Positions 1 through 9,623 are shown, counted from the stretch's first letter. The stretch is 64,000 nucleotides of DNA from Aliivibrio sp. EL58 (GCF_900312675.1 NZ_OMPC01000012.1:319036-383035); one strand, 5' to 3'. Made by a program: numbers and translations. The notes: generated from the letters alone by a model not told the origin.

Positions 1-591
1 TTATTATCTAATATTGATGGGACTTATGCGCTTGGGGTTATACGTAAAGTGACCCCTATGCTGTCTATGCTTGCTATTGATTCTGAAGAGTTATCAACTC
101 AAGAGTTAAATGAATATACTTTAGCAGTGCAAGAACAAGTGCTTAATAATTCAAGCGTTATGATAGAAGATTACGCGCACTTGATTAGAAATGAAGGTGA
201 TATCGTTAGCTTATTACAGCGTATTGATGTACTTATTTTTGTTTTTGATGAAACCGTATCTGCATTACGAGATTACAACCGATTAAATCAATTGGTTAAG
301 AAAAATAATGTAGATAATCACACTCGTATTATTTCAGTTTTGAACTCATCAAGACCGGTAAATAGCGGTTCTGTTTCTCTTGATGAAATAGAAAAGTATA
401 GCGCACAAAGGCCTCATATTATTGTTCCTTATGACGAAAAAGCACCACAGCATATTCTTGAAGGGCAACAAATTATAAGAACAAAATCATCAATGGCCTT
501 ACCTTTAATTAATCTAATTGCATTGATTTTAGGTGAAGACCAAAAACAAGAAAAACGATCTATTTTTAGATTTTTTAAACATAAAGGATAA
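1..591 (+). CDS. tadZ: TadZ/CpaE-like Tad pilus protein, 5' truncated by window
   Basis: The reading frame is open from base 1, so the gene begins outside the window; a GTG at 49 is not a convincing start. About 196 C-terminal residues are visible. They resemble the ParA/MinD-like ATPase half of TadZ: a hydrophobic strand (DVLIFVFDETVSA), a later IISVLNSS strand and a C-terminal helix before a basic tail (RFFKHKG). The Walker A region would lie upstream and cannot be checked. TadZ is known to place the Tad secretion machine at the cell pole. The stop is 6 nt before tadA, which fixes the identity more firmly than the sequence alone. Confidence 0.75.
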   Translation, partial: LLSNIDGTYALGVIRKVTPMLSMLAIDSEELSTQELNEYTLAVQEQVLNNSSVMIEDYAHLIRNEGDIVSLLQRIDVLIFVFDETVSALRDYNRLNQLVKKNNVDNHTRIISVLNSSRPVNSGSVSLDEIEKYSAQRPHIIVPYDEKAPQHILEGQQIIRTKSSMALPLINLIALILGEDQKQEKRSIFRFFKHKG

Positions 592-597
592 TGACGA

Positions 598-1881
598 ATG
601 AATAATAAAGCGTTATATATCCAATTAAGAACTCAAATTTTTAATGCGTTAGAACCTGAGGCATTAAATAAACTAACGAAACAAGAGCTTACACAACAGT
701 TACTTAATGCTGTTGAATTATTGATTGATAGAGAGCAGCTGCCTGTGTCTCTTATCATGAAAAATGAATTTGTTGAAAGCTTAGTTAATGAATTAGTTGG
801 CTTAGGTCCATTACAGAACTTAATGGATGATGAAACCATTACCGACATCATGATCAATGGCCATGAGAATGTGTTTATTGAACGAAATGGATTGGTTGAA
901 AAAGTAAAAGTTAACTTTATTGATGAACAGCAATTAACTGATATAGCGAAACGAATAGCAAGTCGTGTTGGTCGCCGAGTGGATGAGTCAAGCCCTACGT
1001 GTGATGCCCGTTTAGAAGATGGTAGTCGCGTCAATATTGTTATCCCACCGATTGCGATTGATGGAACTTCGATTTCAATTCGTAAGTTTAAAAAACAAAG
1101 CATTGTTTTTTCAGATTTAGTTGAATTTGGAGCCATGAGTAAAGAAATGGCGCAATTACTGATGGTGGCTTCTCGCTGTCGTTTAAATATATTGATTTCT
1201 GGTGGTACCGGCTCTGGCAAGACAACCATGTTGAATGCTTTGTCTCAGTTTATTTCAGAAGGTGAACGTATCGTAACGATAGAAGATGCCGCTGAACTAC
1301 GGCTGCAACAACCACATGTCGTGAGATTAGAAACAAGAACGGCAGGCATTGAGGGGACAGGGGTTATTTCTCAAAGAGATTTGGTAATTAATTCATTACG
1401 TATGCGTCCTGATCGGATCATTGTTGGGGAGTGTCGTGGTGGAGAAGCATTTGAAATGCTACAAGCCATGAATACTGGTCATGACGGTTCAATGTCAACA
1501 TTACACGCTAACTCACCACGAGATGCATTAGCACGTGTCGAGGCGATGGTCATGATGGCAACAAATAACTTACCACTAGAAGCCGTAAGAAGAACCATTG
1601 TTAGCGCGGTTGATATTGTTATCCAAATTAGCCGTTTGCATGACGGAACTCGTAAAGTGATGAGCATTGCCGAAGTTGTTGGATTAGAAGGTAATAATGT
1701 CGTCCTTGAAGAGATATTTTTTTTTAAACCAAACAAAGATCAAAGCGATGAAGGAAAGGTAAAAGGAAACTATTTTACATCCGGTCTAATGCAACGTTCA
1801 GTGTTAATGGAAAAAGCTCGGTTCTTTGGTATGGAAGACAAAATACAATCAGCATTTAGAGCACCTTACGCAGAGGTATAA
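598..1881 (+). CDS. tadA: TadA/CpaF secretion ATPase
   Basis: Hexameric cytoplasmic ATPase of the type II/IV secretion superfamily that powers assembly (and in some species retraction) of Flp pili. Residues 202-210 form the Walker A motif GGTGSGKTT; a Walker B-like stretch [12 protein letters not shown] lies at about 273-284, and the His-box [13 protein letters not shown] at 293-305 is typical of the CpaF/VirB11 branch. The 427-residue length is normal. The ATG at 598 follows AGGATAATGACGA from the end of tadZ. The next gene, tadB, starts 2 nt after the stop, so the two are almost certainly cotranscribed. Confidence 0.95.
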   Translation: MNNKALYIQLRTQIFNALEPEALNKLTKQELTQQLLNAVELLIDREQLPVSLIMKNEFVESLVNELVGLGPLQNLMDDETITDIMINGHENVFIERNGLVEKVKVNFIDEQQLTDIAKRIASRVGRRVDESSPTCDARLEDGSRVNIVIPPIAIDGTSISIRKFKKQSIVFSDLVEFGAMSKEMAQLLMVASRCRLNILISGGTGSGKTTMLNALSQFISEGERIVTIEDAAELRLQQPHVVRLETRTAGIEGTGVISQRDLVINSLRMRPDRIIVGECRGGEAFEMLQAMNTGHDGSMSTLHANSPRDALARVEAMVMMATNNLPLEAVRRTIVSAVDIVIQISRLHDGTRKVMSIAEVVGLEGNNVVLEEIFFFKPNKDQSDEGKVKGNYFTSGLMQRSVLMEKARFFGMEDKIQSAFRAPYAEV

Positions 1882-1883
1882 TC

Positions 1884-2801
1884 ATGTCTTGGATTGCGAT
1901 TGGTATTGGTTTACTTCTTTTGATGTTAGTCCTAGGGGATAAGCCAGTAAAGAAAAGTCAGTATTTAGAAAAGCTTAATGCAACTCAATTTGTTGATGAT
2001 TTAAATAGTACAGATCAAGCTATCAATTTAGCGTCATTAACAGAGAGAACATTTCGACAAAAGATTGAGTTTGTTTGGAAAAATATAGCAAGACAATTAG
2101 GTAATGGAGCAACGTTAAAACTGGTTTTTTCAGTATGTATATTTGCTTTAATTGGTCTGCTAATTAACCGTTCTATGATTCATGCTCCGCCTTATATTGT
2201 TGTATTAATATCTATCGTAGCAGGATTGATTTGGGGATACGTTTGGCTTCAAGAACGAGAGAAAAAACAATTTAATGAGCGTTTTCCTGATGCATTAAAT
2301 ATGCTGTCGAGTGCGGTATCTGCGGGTGAAAGTATCACCCATGCTATTGCTTTTGTTGGTAAGAAGCTTGAAGGCGATGTTGGTAAAGAGTTTAAAGTAA
2401 TGGGAGAGCGTTTGCAGCTTGGTGAGAGTCCAGATGAAGTATTTAAGAAATCATGTGTTCGCTTCCCTTATCCAGCTTTCCGTTTTTTCGTTATTACATT
2501 ACGCGCAAACATGAACCGAGGTGGACAATTAAGAGATGTTATTTCACGTTTAAATCGTTTGATGTTTGATGCGCGAGCAGTAGAGAGAAAGAAATACGCC
2601 TTAACATCAGAAGCGCGGATCTCAGCAAAAATAGTCTGTGCAACGCCTTTTTTCTTTTTGTTTATTTTGCAGTTCCTCAGCCCTGAAAATTATGAGTTTG
2701 TTATGTTTCATGCTGAAGGTAGACCCATTTTATATTATGTACTCATTAGTGAAGCTATAGGGATGCTTATTATTTGGGGCTTATTAAAAGGAACCAAATA
2801 A
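1884..2801 (+). CDS. tadB: TadB inner-membrane platform protein
   Basis: Polytopic T2SSF/GspF-family protein, 305 residues, expected to pair with TadC as the inner-membrane platform driven by TadA. An N-terminal membrane segment (residues 2-18), two more around 80-125, and two at the C-terminus (about 250-303) flank a cytoplasmic helical domain that carries the family signature FPDALNMLSSAVSAGES. Its stop codon overlaps the ATG of the next gene (TAATG), a translational-coupling arrangement. Confidence 0.92.
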   Translation: MSWIAIGIGLLLLMLVLGDKPVKKSQYLEKLNATQFVDDLNSTDQAINLASLTERTFRQKIEFVWKNIARQLGNGATLKLVFSVCIFALIGLLINRSMIHAPPYIVVLISIVAGLIWGYVWLQEREKKQFNERFPDALNMLSSAVSAGESITHAIAFVGKKLEGDVGKEFKVMGERLQLGESPDEVFKKSCVRFPYPAFRFFVITLRANMNRGGQLRDVISRLNRLMFDARAVERKKYALTSEARISAKIVCATPFFFLFILQFLSPENYEFVMFHAEGRPILYYVLISEAIGMLIIWGLLKGTK

Positions 2802-3673
2802 TGACTGATTGGTATCGATTTATATTCATTACACTTATTTCATTTGGTTTGATGCTTATTGTTTATTTAAGCATTACGAAGTTTCTAAGAGAGAAGCAGT
2901 TACAAGTATTAAGTGGCAGTAATCAAAAAACGAAAGAGAATGAGTTTGGGGGGTGGTTAAAAAATAAAGCGTCAGAACTTAACCCTGATGAAGAAGGTAT
3001 TAAACAAAAGTTGCGTCAAGCTGGTTGGACGAATACGCAATATGTACATCTATTTATGCCAATCAAATACAGCGTACTACTGATTGGTGAAGTGATTGTT
3101 GGTGTCGCCTATTACCTATTATTTTTATCGAGTACGGGATGGGTTGTTGCAGCATCGCTGTGGATGGTTTTTGTCATTATTGCTCCCGATATGTATTTAC
3201 AAGCGAAGATAAAAGCAAGGATCCATCGAGTTTCAACCCAAATGCCTTATCTATTGGATTTAATGGCAGTATGTGTCCAAACGGGTATGACAGTTGAAGC
3301 CTCTCTTAGTTATCTAGCTAAAGAGATGAAAGGGTTTAATAAAGATTTAACACAAGTATTAACCAAAATGAATGAACGCTCTCGCATGGTCGGGTTGGAG
3401 AAATCATTAGAAGAAATGTATGTCGAAATTCCCTCTAATGAAATGCGGAGTTTTGTGATGACATTGACACAAAGTATGCATTACGGTTCATCCATTTATA
3501 CTGTTTTAACCACATTGGCATCAGATATAAGAGAGGTGCAAATGTTGGAATTAGAAGAGCGGATAGGGAAGTTAGCAGCCAAGATGTCAGTTCCACTGAT
3601 CGTATTCATTATGATCCCTATTGTTATTTTAATTGCAGCACCTGGTGTAATGAGGTTGATGTTAAATGCTTAA
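2801..3673 (+). CDS. tadC: TadC inner-membrane platform protein
   Basis: Second GspF-type platform protein, 290 residues when started at the ATG at 2801 that overlaps the tadB stop; an in-frame TTG at 2774 would add nine residues inside tadB and has no advantage. Membrane segments are seen near residues 6-26, 80-105 and 110-130 and at the C-terminus. The T2SF motif MPYLLDLMAVCVQTGMTVEASL sits mid-protein. The 3' end overlaps the start of tadD by 8 nt. Confidence 0.9.
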   Translation: MTDWYRFIFITLISFGLMLIVYLSITKFLREKQLQVLSGSNQKTKENEFGGWLKNKASELNPDEEGIKQKLRQAGWTNTQYVHLFMPIKYSVLLIGEVIVGVAYYLLFLSSTGWVVAASLWMVFVIIAPDMYLQAKIKARIHRVSTQMPYLLDLMAVCVQTGMTVEASLSYLAKEMKGFNKDLTQVLTKMNERSRMVGLEKSLEEMYVEIPSNEMRSFVMTLTQSMHYGSSIYTVLTTLASDIREVQMLELEERIGKLAAKMSVPLIVFIMIPIVILIAAPGVMRLMLNA

Positions 3674-4406
3674 AAAAATACTCCTAATTTCTACTGTTCT
3701 TTTATTGTCGGCATGCAGTTCTCGCCAATACAGTGAAAGTACATTAACTCAGTCAAAAATTAATATTTATGAGCAAACACAAAACTATGTAGCTTTATCT
3801 GATTTATATAGAGCTGAGTTGAAAAAAGAGGATTCTGAAGAAACCCGTGAAGCTCTTGCTGCAACATTATTGAATTTAGAAGATCCAGAAAGTGCTTTGT
3901 TCTACTTAAAACCAAATATTGAAAATGATGCAAATTTTCAAACCTACTACCTTCAAGCTTCTGCTTTAGGTGATTTAGGAAAATACCCTCAAGCGATAAA
4001 AGCTGCATTACTTTCTTTGGAAGAAAAACCAGATAACGCTGAAGCAGAAAATTTATTAGGGATTTTATATGGTCATGAATATCAATATGAAAAGTCGCGT
4101 AGATATTTTCAAAAAGCACAATTGCATTTTTATGATAGCAATACGATCGCAAATAATTTAGCCGTCCTAGATATCGCTGAAGGTAATTACAAACAAGCAG
4201 CACAACGATTGTTACCAGTTTATCGTAGTGGGCAGGCTAATGAACAAGTGATGGCTAATTTAATATTAAGCATGGCAAAAGAAAAAAATATTGAATTTAT
4301 TCAAGCTGTGCTAGCTGATAAACATACCAAAAAAGAAATTGAGCGTATTTATCAATCATTACAAAGCTTTAATTCTTTAGATATTGATACAAAAAAAAGC
4401 GTTTAG
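3666..4406 (+). CDS. tadD: TadD TPR lipoprotein
   Basis: 246-residue lipoprotein with a type II signal peptide and a lipobox LLSAC (Cys17), followed by helix pairs that read as tetratricopeptide repeats (for example YLQASALGDLGKYPQAIKAAL and AENLLGILYGHEYQYEKSRRYF). TadD is thought to act as a pilotin-like or scaffold protein for the outer-membrane secretin RcpA. It overlaps tadC by 8 nt and precedes the pseudopilin-like genes, the usual Tad order. Confidence 0.88.
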   Translation: MLKKILLISTVLLLSACSSRQYSESTLTQSKINIYEQTQNYVALSDLYRAELKKEDSEETREALAATLLNLEDPESALFYLKPNIENDANFQTYYLQASALGDLGKYPQAIKAALLSLEEKPDNAEAENLLGILYGHEYQYEKSRRYFQKAQLHFYDSNTIANNLAVLDIAEGNYKQAAQRLLPVYRSGQANEQVMANLILSMAKEKNIEFIQAVLADKHTKKEIERIYQSLQSFNSLDIDTKKSV

Positions 4407-4414
4407 GTTGATGT

Positions 4415-4900
4415 ATGAAAAGTAAACAAAATGGTTCGGTTTCTATTGAGTTTGTTATGGGTTTCATGGCGTTTTGGTTCATGTGCATGGCATGGGTTGA
4501 AATGAGTTATATGTCTTATATTTCTGCTATTAATGACCTTGCTATTTCAGAGGTATCGAGAAGTGCAAAAAAAGGTGAAGGGCACTATTTAGATATTGTT
4601 GATAAGGTATTGCACCGTGAAAACAGTATTTGGAACTCAGTGATCTCTGCGGATAATTTTAGAGTATCAATTCAGTACTTTCCTTCGTTGGAAGTATTAG
4701 AAGCGGAGAAAAAAGGCTGTCTAATACCTGAAGGGCAACGGACTCGAGAATGTGGAGAAGAGGTTAATAATGCCTTAGCAATTTATCGAATTGACTATAA
4801 TTTTCATCCTATTTTCTCTTATGTATTTAGTCGCTCAGCTAATTTGAGCCGTGAAATGATAGTGGTACAAGAGTATGAACGATCGCAGTTTGAAGTCTAA
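4415..4900 (+). CDS. tadE: TadE-like minor pseudopilin
   Basis: 161-residue protein with a short basic leader ending in Gly7, then SVSIEF and a long hydrophobic helix. The G|xxxxE arrangement (Glu at +5) is the prepilin peptidase (TadV) cleavage signature of TadE/TadF pseudopilins. The rest is a small periplasmic domain with two Cys residues (CLIPEGQRTREC) that could form a disulfide. It overlaps the next gene by 26 nt. Assignment to TadE rather than TadF rests on gene order. Confidence 0.75.
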   Translation: MKSKQNGSVSIEFVMGFMAFWFMCMAWVEMSYMSYISAINDLAISEVSRSAKKGEGHYLDIVDKVLHRENSIWNSVISADNFRVSIQYFPSLEVLEAEKKGCLIPEGQRTRECGEEVNNALAIYRIDYNFHPIFSYVFSRSANLSREMIVVQEYERSQFEV

Positions 4901-5423
4901 GCAACGTGGGATCTTTAGTATTGAATTTGCCATTGTTGGTATCTGTTTTAGTTTACTTCTCGCCTTCAGTGGTGATGTGATTATTAAGTTATCGATAAAA
5001 GGAAAATTAGATCGCCTCTCCTATTCTTTAGTGAACGTACTAAAAGAGCGCACCCAACTTTATGGTATGGATTATCAATTAACGTCTGAAGAAGTAGATA
5101 GCTTAAATAATATCGCTAAGCATTCACTTTCAAGAACTTTCGGAAATTTTGATGCTAATAAATATGGCATGTTAGTAGAAGAATTAAGTTTCTCTGAAGT
5201 GGATGTTCCCAACCCAGTGATTAGTGAAGATCGCGGGGCGGAAACTTGTCATGTCGGTAAACCTATAGGTCAACTAAAAGAATTAACTGTACTTAGTGTG
5301 AGAGGACGCACCATGCCTCTATATCGAGTCGCTATTTGTTATGAAAGTAATAATTGGTTCGGCGGTTTAGTTGGAAAGAATTACACACGAGTCATGTCTG
5401 ACTCTATTGTGATAGGAAGGTAA
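4875..5423 (+). CDS. tadF: TadF-like minor pseudopilin
   Basis: 182 residues. Leader MNDRSLKSKQRG is followed by IFSIEF and a hydrophobic helix, again a Gly cleavage site with Glu at +5, matching the TadE/TadF type of prepilin. The remaining periplasmic part has two Cys residues but no recognised domain. The start lies inside the end of the preceding pseudopilin gene; the next gene starts 2 nt after the stop. Expected to be processed by TadV and to take part in pilus initiation. Confidence 0.72.
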   Translation: MNDRSLKSKQRGIFSIEFAIVGICFSLLLAFSGDVIIKLSIKGKLDRLSYSLVNVLKERTQLYGMDYQLTSEEVDSLNNIAKHSLSRTFGNFDANKYGMLVEELSFSEVDVPNPVISEDRGAETCHVGKPIGQLKELTVLSVRGRTMPLYRVAICYESNNWFGGLVGKNYTRVMSDSIVIGR

Positions 5424-5425
5424 GC

Positions 5426-6814
5426 ATGAAATCGATACAGAAACAATCGGGCCATGCTGCCATTTTATTTGTGATGTGTATTCCTATTTTATTTGGCGTA
5501 TTTACCTTGGCTTCTGATGGCGCTAGAGCACTTCAATCAAAAGCCCGATTGGAAGATGCAGCCGAAGCGGCGGTACTTGCTGTATCTGCTTATGGTGAAG
5601 AAGATGCAGTATCAACCCAAACGGGTAAAGACTATATCGACCATTATCTTCATGATATGGATAACTTAGTTGATATTAACGTCGAAAAACTAGAGTGCTC
5701 TGAAATTGCAGAATGCACGGCAGATGATAATAAAAGGCCTTTTGTTGAGTATCGAGTAGCAGGACGAACACAGCATCTATCTTGGTTTCCAGGGAACGAT
5801 ATAACCATTGGGTTTGGTGATACTTTTGATGTCACAGGCTCTTCAAAAGCGCGTAAGTTTCAAAGTAGTCAGCCAATGGATATCACTTTCATTCTCGACT
5901 TTTCAGGGTCAATGAATTATGACTGGAAAGGGCATGCTCCACCTGATATGGCCGAAGAGGTTCCAAACGTTCCTGGTCGATTTTCACCACCATCGCGGTT
6001 GAGTGAGTTAAAAGATGTGGTGCAAATGGTGACCGATGAACTGCAAGTTTATAACAGCTCAACATCAGGGCCAAAACATCGTGTAGCAATGACTGGTTAT
6101 AATCGTCGTACGGTGAATGCAGGTAGCGGTGGTAAGTTTATTGTAAGAGATCAACGTATTATCCAAAGTACAGGGCAATACGATAAAGATGATGTGGTCA
6201 ATTTTTCTAAAACTATACAACAGCAATTTAAGCCAAAAGGTGAAGCAGGGAGAATACCTAATGGTGATGAACTTGCAGAGTTTAATGATATTAATTATAC
6301 CAGTGATTTTGCGACGTTTAACAGTCAAGTAAAAGGCTTCAAAGCTTACGGGGGGACTGCATCATTACAGGGGCTAATTCGAGCAAGCCAAATTGTCTCT
6401 TATCATGTAACTAAAGATAAAGAGGAGGCAAATCCTAAGCAGTTAATTATTATTTTATCTGATGGTGTCGATCAACCTCATTACTTAACTCAAATACAGA
6501 AACTGGTAAATAAGGGGATGTGTACCAATTTAATTAATGCTATTGAAGGTGGTCCCGTTACTGCGAATGATAATACGGCGGATAAAGTCGATTTTTCTGG
6601 TGGGTACAGCTCAGGACTGCCGACAAATACGGGAGAAGATCCTAGCGCAAGAATTGCCATGATTGGTTTTGGTAATGGTTATGATATTCATGATAACACT
6701 GGCTTACTAAACTGTGTTGGTGAAGAAAATGCATTTAGTGCTAATGATAAAGATGAAATTTTGAATTTGATTATGTCGTTGGTATCAGAAGAAGTCGGGC
6801 ATTTAGCTCAATAA
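5426..6814 (+). CDS. tadG: TadG-like protein with von Willebrand A domain
   Basis: 462 residues. The N-terminus (residues 1-30) is a TadG-type leader, MKSIQKQSG followed by a hydrophobic helix. A von Willebrand A domain runs from about 150 to the C-terminus with the MIDAS signature DFSGS (Asp158, Ser160, Ser162) and a later LIIILSDGVD strand, so divalent-metal ligand binding is likely retained. TadG-like proteins of Tad loci are envelope-anchored and help surface attachment. Unlike the two preceding genes it lacks the Glu at +5 after the putative Gly cleavage site, so it may stay uncleaved. Confidence 0.8.
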   Translation: MKSIQKQSGHAAILFVMCIPILFGVFTLASDGARALQSKARLEDAAEAAVLAVSAYGEEDAVSTQTGKDYIDHYLHDMDNLVDINVEKLECSEIAECTADDNKRPFVEYRVAGRTQHLSWFPGNDITIGFGDTFDVTGSSKARKFQSSQPMDITFILDFSGSMNYDWKGHAPPDMAEEVPNVPGRFSPPSRLSELKDVVQMVTDELQVYNSSTSGPKHRVAMTGYNRRTVNAGSGGKFIVRDQRIIQSTGQYDKDDVVNFSKTIQQQFKPKGEAGRIPNGDELAEFNDINYTSDFATFNSQVKGFKAYGGTASLQGLIRASQIVSYHVTKDKEEANPKQLIIILSDGVDQPHYLTQIQKLVNKGMCTNLINAIEGGPVTANDNTADKVDFSGGYSSGLPTNTGEDPSARIAMIGFGNGYDIHDNTGLLNCVGEENAFSANDKDEILNLIMSLVSEEVGHLAQ

Positions 6815-6829
6815 CGTCGAGAGAAAATA

Positions 6830-7492
6830 ATGAAAAAAGTAAGTTTATTGTTGGCGCTAATGTCGACGTTCAGTGTTGCCAGCCAAGAAGCCGTAGATAC
6901 AACCGATATTAACCAGGCGTTAAATTATTATTGCGCAACAAACAGTTCTGAGTATCAAGAGCAGGTTGTGGTTGGCGAAGGAAAGCAGATTTTATTTCAT
7001 CAAGGGCCTTTTATGCAAGTGAGTACAACTCTTGATTCTAAAACGATAAAAAAAGCGTTGGGCGAAGAGTTAAAAAATACCAGGGTAGATACTCAATGCA
7101 GTGAATACTTATTAACTTATGCAGAAGTGAAAGACGATAAAGTGAGTCAGAAGTATCTAGCAAGGGTATTGTTTAATTTTGATAAATACTCTTTAACTGA
7201 ACGTTCAAAATATATTTTAAGTCAAATATCACAGCAGTTAACTCAGCAAGACGATGTGGTTCTTTTAGATGGTAATACTGATAATAAAGGTAAAGAAAGT
7301 TATAACATGACACTTGGATTGTCTCGCTCTGAAAGTGTTAAGGCATATTTAGTAGAGTTGGGTGTCGATGAAGCATTGCTTAACGCAGATTCATCGGGAG
7401 AGATTAATGCAATTGAGGATAATGACACCGTTTCTGGACGACATCATAATCGTCGCGTTGATATGACAAACGTAGATGAACCTGAAGAATAA
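6830..7492 (+). CDS. OmpA-family C-terminal domain protein of Tad locus
   Basis: 220 residues with an N-terminal signal peptide (cleavage probably after SVAS, near residue 18). The C-terminal half carries OmpA-like peptidoglycan-binding features: LFNFDKYSL, GNTDNKGKESYNMTLGLSRSESVKAYLVELG and the closing NRRVDM. The first half has two Cys residues and no known domain. It is the last gene of the Tad operon, 15 nt after tadG, and probably ties the machinery to the cell wall. A strong terminator follows. Confidence 0.8.
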   Translation: MKKVSLLLALMSTFSVASQEAVDTTDINQALNYYCATNSSEYQEQVVVGEGKQILFHQGPFMQVSTTLDSKTIKKALGEELKNTRVDTQCSEYLLTYAEVKDDKVSQKYLARVLFNFDKYSLTERSKYILSQISQQLTQQDDVVLLDGNTDNKGKESYNMTLGLSRSESVKAYLVELGVDEALLNADSSGEINAIEDNDTVSGRHHNRRVDMTNVDEPEE

Positions 7493-7504
7493 ACTGATTT
7501 GTTG

Positions 7505-7540
7505 AAAAAAGGAGAATACAGTATGTACTCTCCTTTTTTT
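7505..7540. terminator. Bidirectional intrinsic terminator between Tad operon and kinase gene
   Basis: A 16-bp stem (one G-U pair) with a tiny loop: an A-rich left arm ending GGAGAATACA and a right arm TGTACTCTCC followed by seven T. Both flanks give U-tracts, so it can end the Tad operon on the + strand and the kinase gene on the - strand; the kinase stop codon lies inside the right arm. Confidence 0.85.
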
Positions 7541-8876
7541 AATTTTGATGAGGTAAGAATATTTCCAATCGTGTACCAATATCTTGGGCTTGAAACCAGA
7601 TCTGCCCATGATAACTAGAGATTATTTCTTCACATACCGCAAGGCCAATACCTGTACCTGGGTTCTTTTCATCCGCTCTAACGCCACGCTGAAAAACGGA
7701 ATTAATTTTATTTTCAGGTAATGCTTCTCCGTCATTTTCAATGTGTACACTAAAGCCTTCGCTACGCTCAACAATAGACAAAATAATGTAGTTATTTGCA
7801 AAGCGATAACTGTTTTCTAAAATATTGCCTAGTACTTCCATTAGGTCATTATAGTTAATGGGCAGCGTTTGGTCTTTTTCATAGTTATGGATAAATTCGA
7901 TGGATTTCGCTTGGTGGATCTTGTTAAACATCTTGGTCAGTTTTTCTATAATAGGCGAAACTTGAGTATGGTGTTTACTAATGCCTCTAGAACCCATTAA
8001 TGCGCGTTTTAATTGGTGTTGAATCACTGAATCCATATCATGAAGCTGTTCTATAATTTCAGAAATAGGCGGTTGCTTCTGATATAGCAGAGCATCACAA
8101 GTTGCTACTCGTGTTTTTAAGCTGTGTGCTAAATCATCCATCGCTTTTTTGTATTTCTCGGATTGTTGTTCTTGTTGATCTAATAATCGATTGATCGTGT
8201 TTGCTATTGGTTCTAATTCTGCAGGGTATGAATAAGTTAACTTTTCTTGAGTATCATCTTTGATTGATTTTAATTCTCTATGAAGTTTATTTAAAGGGTG
8301 AAATGAGCGTTTGTATCCCCAAAGAACGCCAAAAATAGCGATTAAAATAATGATGGAATAAGCAATGATAAGCGTTAATTTTAGGCTTTTAAGTGATTCT
8401 ATTTGAGTGTCCATTTTTTGGATGATCACTAAGAATCTTCCTGGTGCAATATTATCAGCTGGGAAGTAGGCTTTATAATATAAAAAACTTGAACCACTTG
8501 GTTTTGTCTCTAAGATCGGAGTATCTAACGTTGTTGGGAATTGAGCGCATAGGTTTTTTACGTGTTTTGGAGAGCCATTAGAAAAACTATGCCAAAGAAT
8601 ATTATCTTTTTCATCACATATAACCGTTGCTACATTTGCTGCTTCTGAGTGGTAGACCCCAGAGCTAGGTGTTATAGGAGGAATGAGTCCAGATACCATT
8701 ACTTCATTAATTACTCCAGGAACGTCTTTGAATAATGCGGTAATACTTTTTTGTATGAATAGCTCTTTTTTTTGGTTATAGCGTAAATAACCGTTTAGTG
8801 CTAAAAAACAGATAACCACCGCTAAAAAGCTAAATAGAATCCGTCGTCTAAATTGGTTTTGAACTAAACGTTTCAT
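7539..8876 (-). CDS. PhoQ-like sensor histidine kinase
   Basis: 445 residues. Membrane segments at about 12-30 and 166-188 enclose a ~135-residue periplasmic sensor domain with two Cys residues. The H-box is DLAHSLKTRVAT with the phospho-acceptor His251; the N-box NILENSYRFA (about 351), G1 (NDGEALP) and G2 (GTGIGLAV, 407-414) are intact. The HSLKT core is like PhoQ, but the Pro normally after it is Arg here. It lies 1 nt downstream of its response regulator gene. The signal sensed cannot be read from sequence; link to the neighbouring Tad operon is only positional. Confidence 0.85.
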   Translation of the reverse strand: MKRLVQNQFRRRILFSFLAVVICFLALNGYLRYNQKKELFIQKSITALFKDVPGVINEVMVSGLIPPITPSSGVYHSEAANVATVICDEKDNILWHSFSNGSPKHVKNLCAQFPTTLDTPILETKPSGSSFLYYKAYFPADNIAPGRFLVIIQKMDTQIESLKSLKLTLIIAYSIIILIAIFGVLWGYKRSFHPLNKLHRELKSIKDDTQEKLTYSYPAELEPIANTINRLLDQQEQQSEKYKKAMDDLAHSLKTRVATCDALLYQKQPPISEIIEQLHDMDSVIQHQLKRALMGSRGISKHHTQVSPIIEKLTKMFNKIHQAKSIEFIHNYEKDQTLPINYNDLMEVLGNILENSYRFANNYIILSIVERSEGFSVHIENDGEALPENKINSVFQRGVRADEKNPGTGIGLAVCEEIISSYHGQIWFQAQDIGTRLEIFLPHQN

Positions 8877-8877
8877 A

Positions 8878-9558
8878 TTATTTGGCCTTTATCTGAAATT
8901 GGTAGCCTTGTCCTCTAATTGTACTTATTAATTCTTTATGGCCCACGGCTGCAAATTTTTTTCTTAATCTTGAAATTAGTACTTCAATGTTGTTTAGTTG
9001 GGACTGATCGCCATCTTGGTACAAGGCATCTACAAATTGTTGTTTTGAAATTATTTGTAAACTATTTTTGATTAAGTAAGCGATAATATCGTATTCAAAT
9101 GAGGTTAAGTTTAGTGGAGAATTATCGACAAGTATGATTTTTGCCTTCGTATCTAGAACAATATTATCAGCAACGATGTTTGATTGGCTAAATCCGGCAG
9201 AACGACGGGCAAGAGCATGAAGTCTCGCAACTAGCTCTTCTGATTGAAAGGGTTTAACAAGGTAGTCATCTGCGCCAGCTTCTAAACCTTCTACTTTATC
9301 CTGCCAATTACCACGCGCGGTTAGTATTAAAATTGGTGTTGTGATTTCTTTTCGACGAATTTGTTTAATCAGCGTCATACCATCAAAATCTGGTAATCCA
9401 AGATCAACAATCATTACATCAAGTAGTTCTTTTTTTTGTGCAGTTTGAAGAAAAGCAGAAGCGGTTTTATCTGAATAGACAACGTGTCCAAGATCTTTTA
9501 AGTAACTGGTTAAATGATGATTGAGTATTTCATTGTCTTCAACAAGCGCTATTTGCAT
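8878..9558 (-). CDS. OmpR/PhoP-family response regulator
   Basis: 226 residues. The receiver domain has acidic residues VEDNE near the N-terminus, the phosphorylation site Asp52 (MIVDLGLPDFDG), a conserved Thr (ILTARG) and Lys (LVKPF). The C-terminal winged helix covers about 130-226 and ends with the family motif TIRGQGYQF. It is the first gene of a two-gene operon with the kinase. Most similar in feel to PhoP/QseB-type regulators; the orthologous name is not certain, so no symbol is given. Confidence 0.88.
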   Translation of the reverse strand: MQIALVEDNEILNHHLTSYLKDLGHVVYSDKTASAFLQTAQKKELLDVMIVDLGLPDFDGMTLIKQIRRKEITTPILILTARGNWQDKVEGLEAGADDYLVKPFQSEELVARLHALARRSAGFSQSNIVADNIVLDTKAKIILVDNSPLNLTSFEYDIIAYLIKNSLQIISKQQFVDALYQDGDQSQLNNIEVLISRLRKKFAAVGHKELISTIRGQGYQFQIKAK

Positions 9559-9623
9559 AATTTTATCGCCAAACTAATGATAGATAATAATTAATAGCAT
9601 TTATCATTTTGTTTATAAAGAAC

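Noticed and set aside
633..1229. 198-residue minus-strand ORF within tadA
   Set aside because: Shadow frame of the TadA ATPase; composition follows the opposite coding strand.
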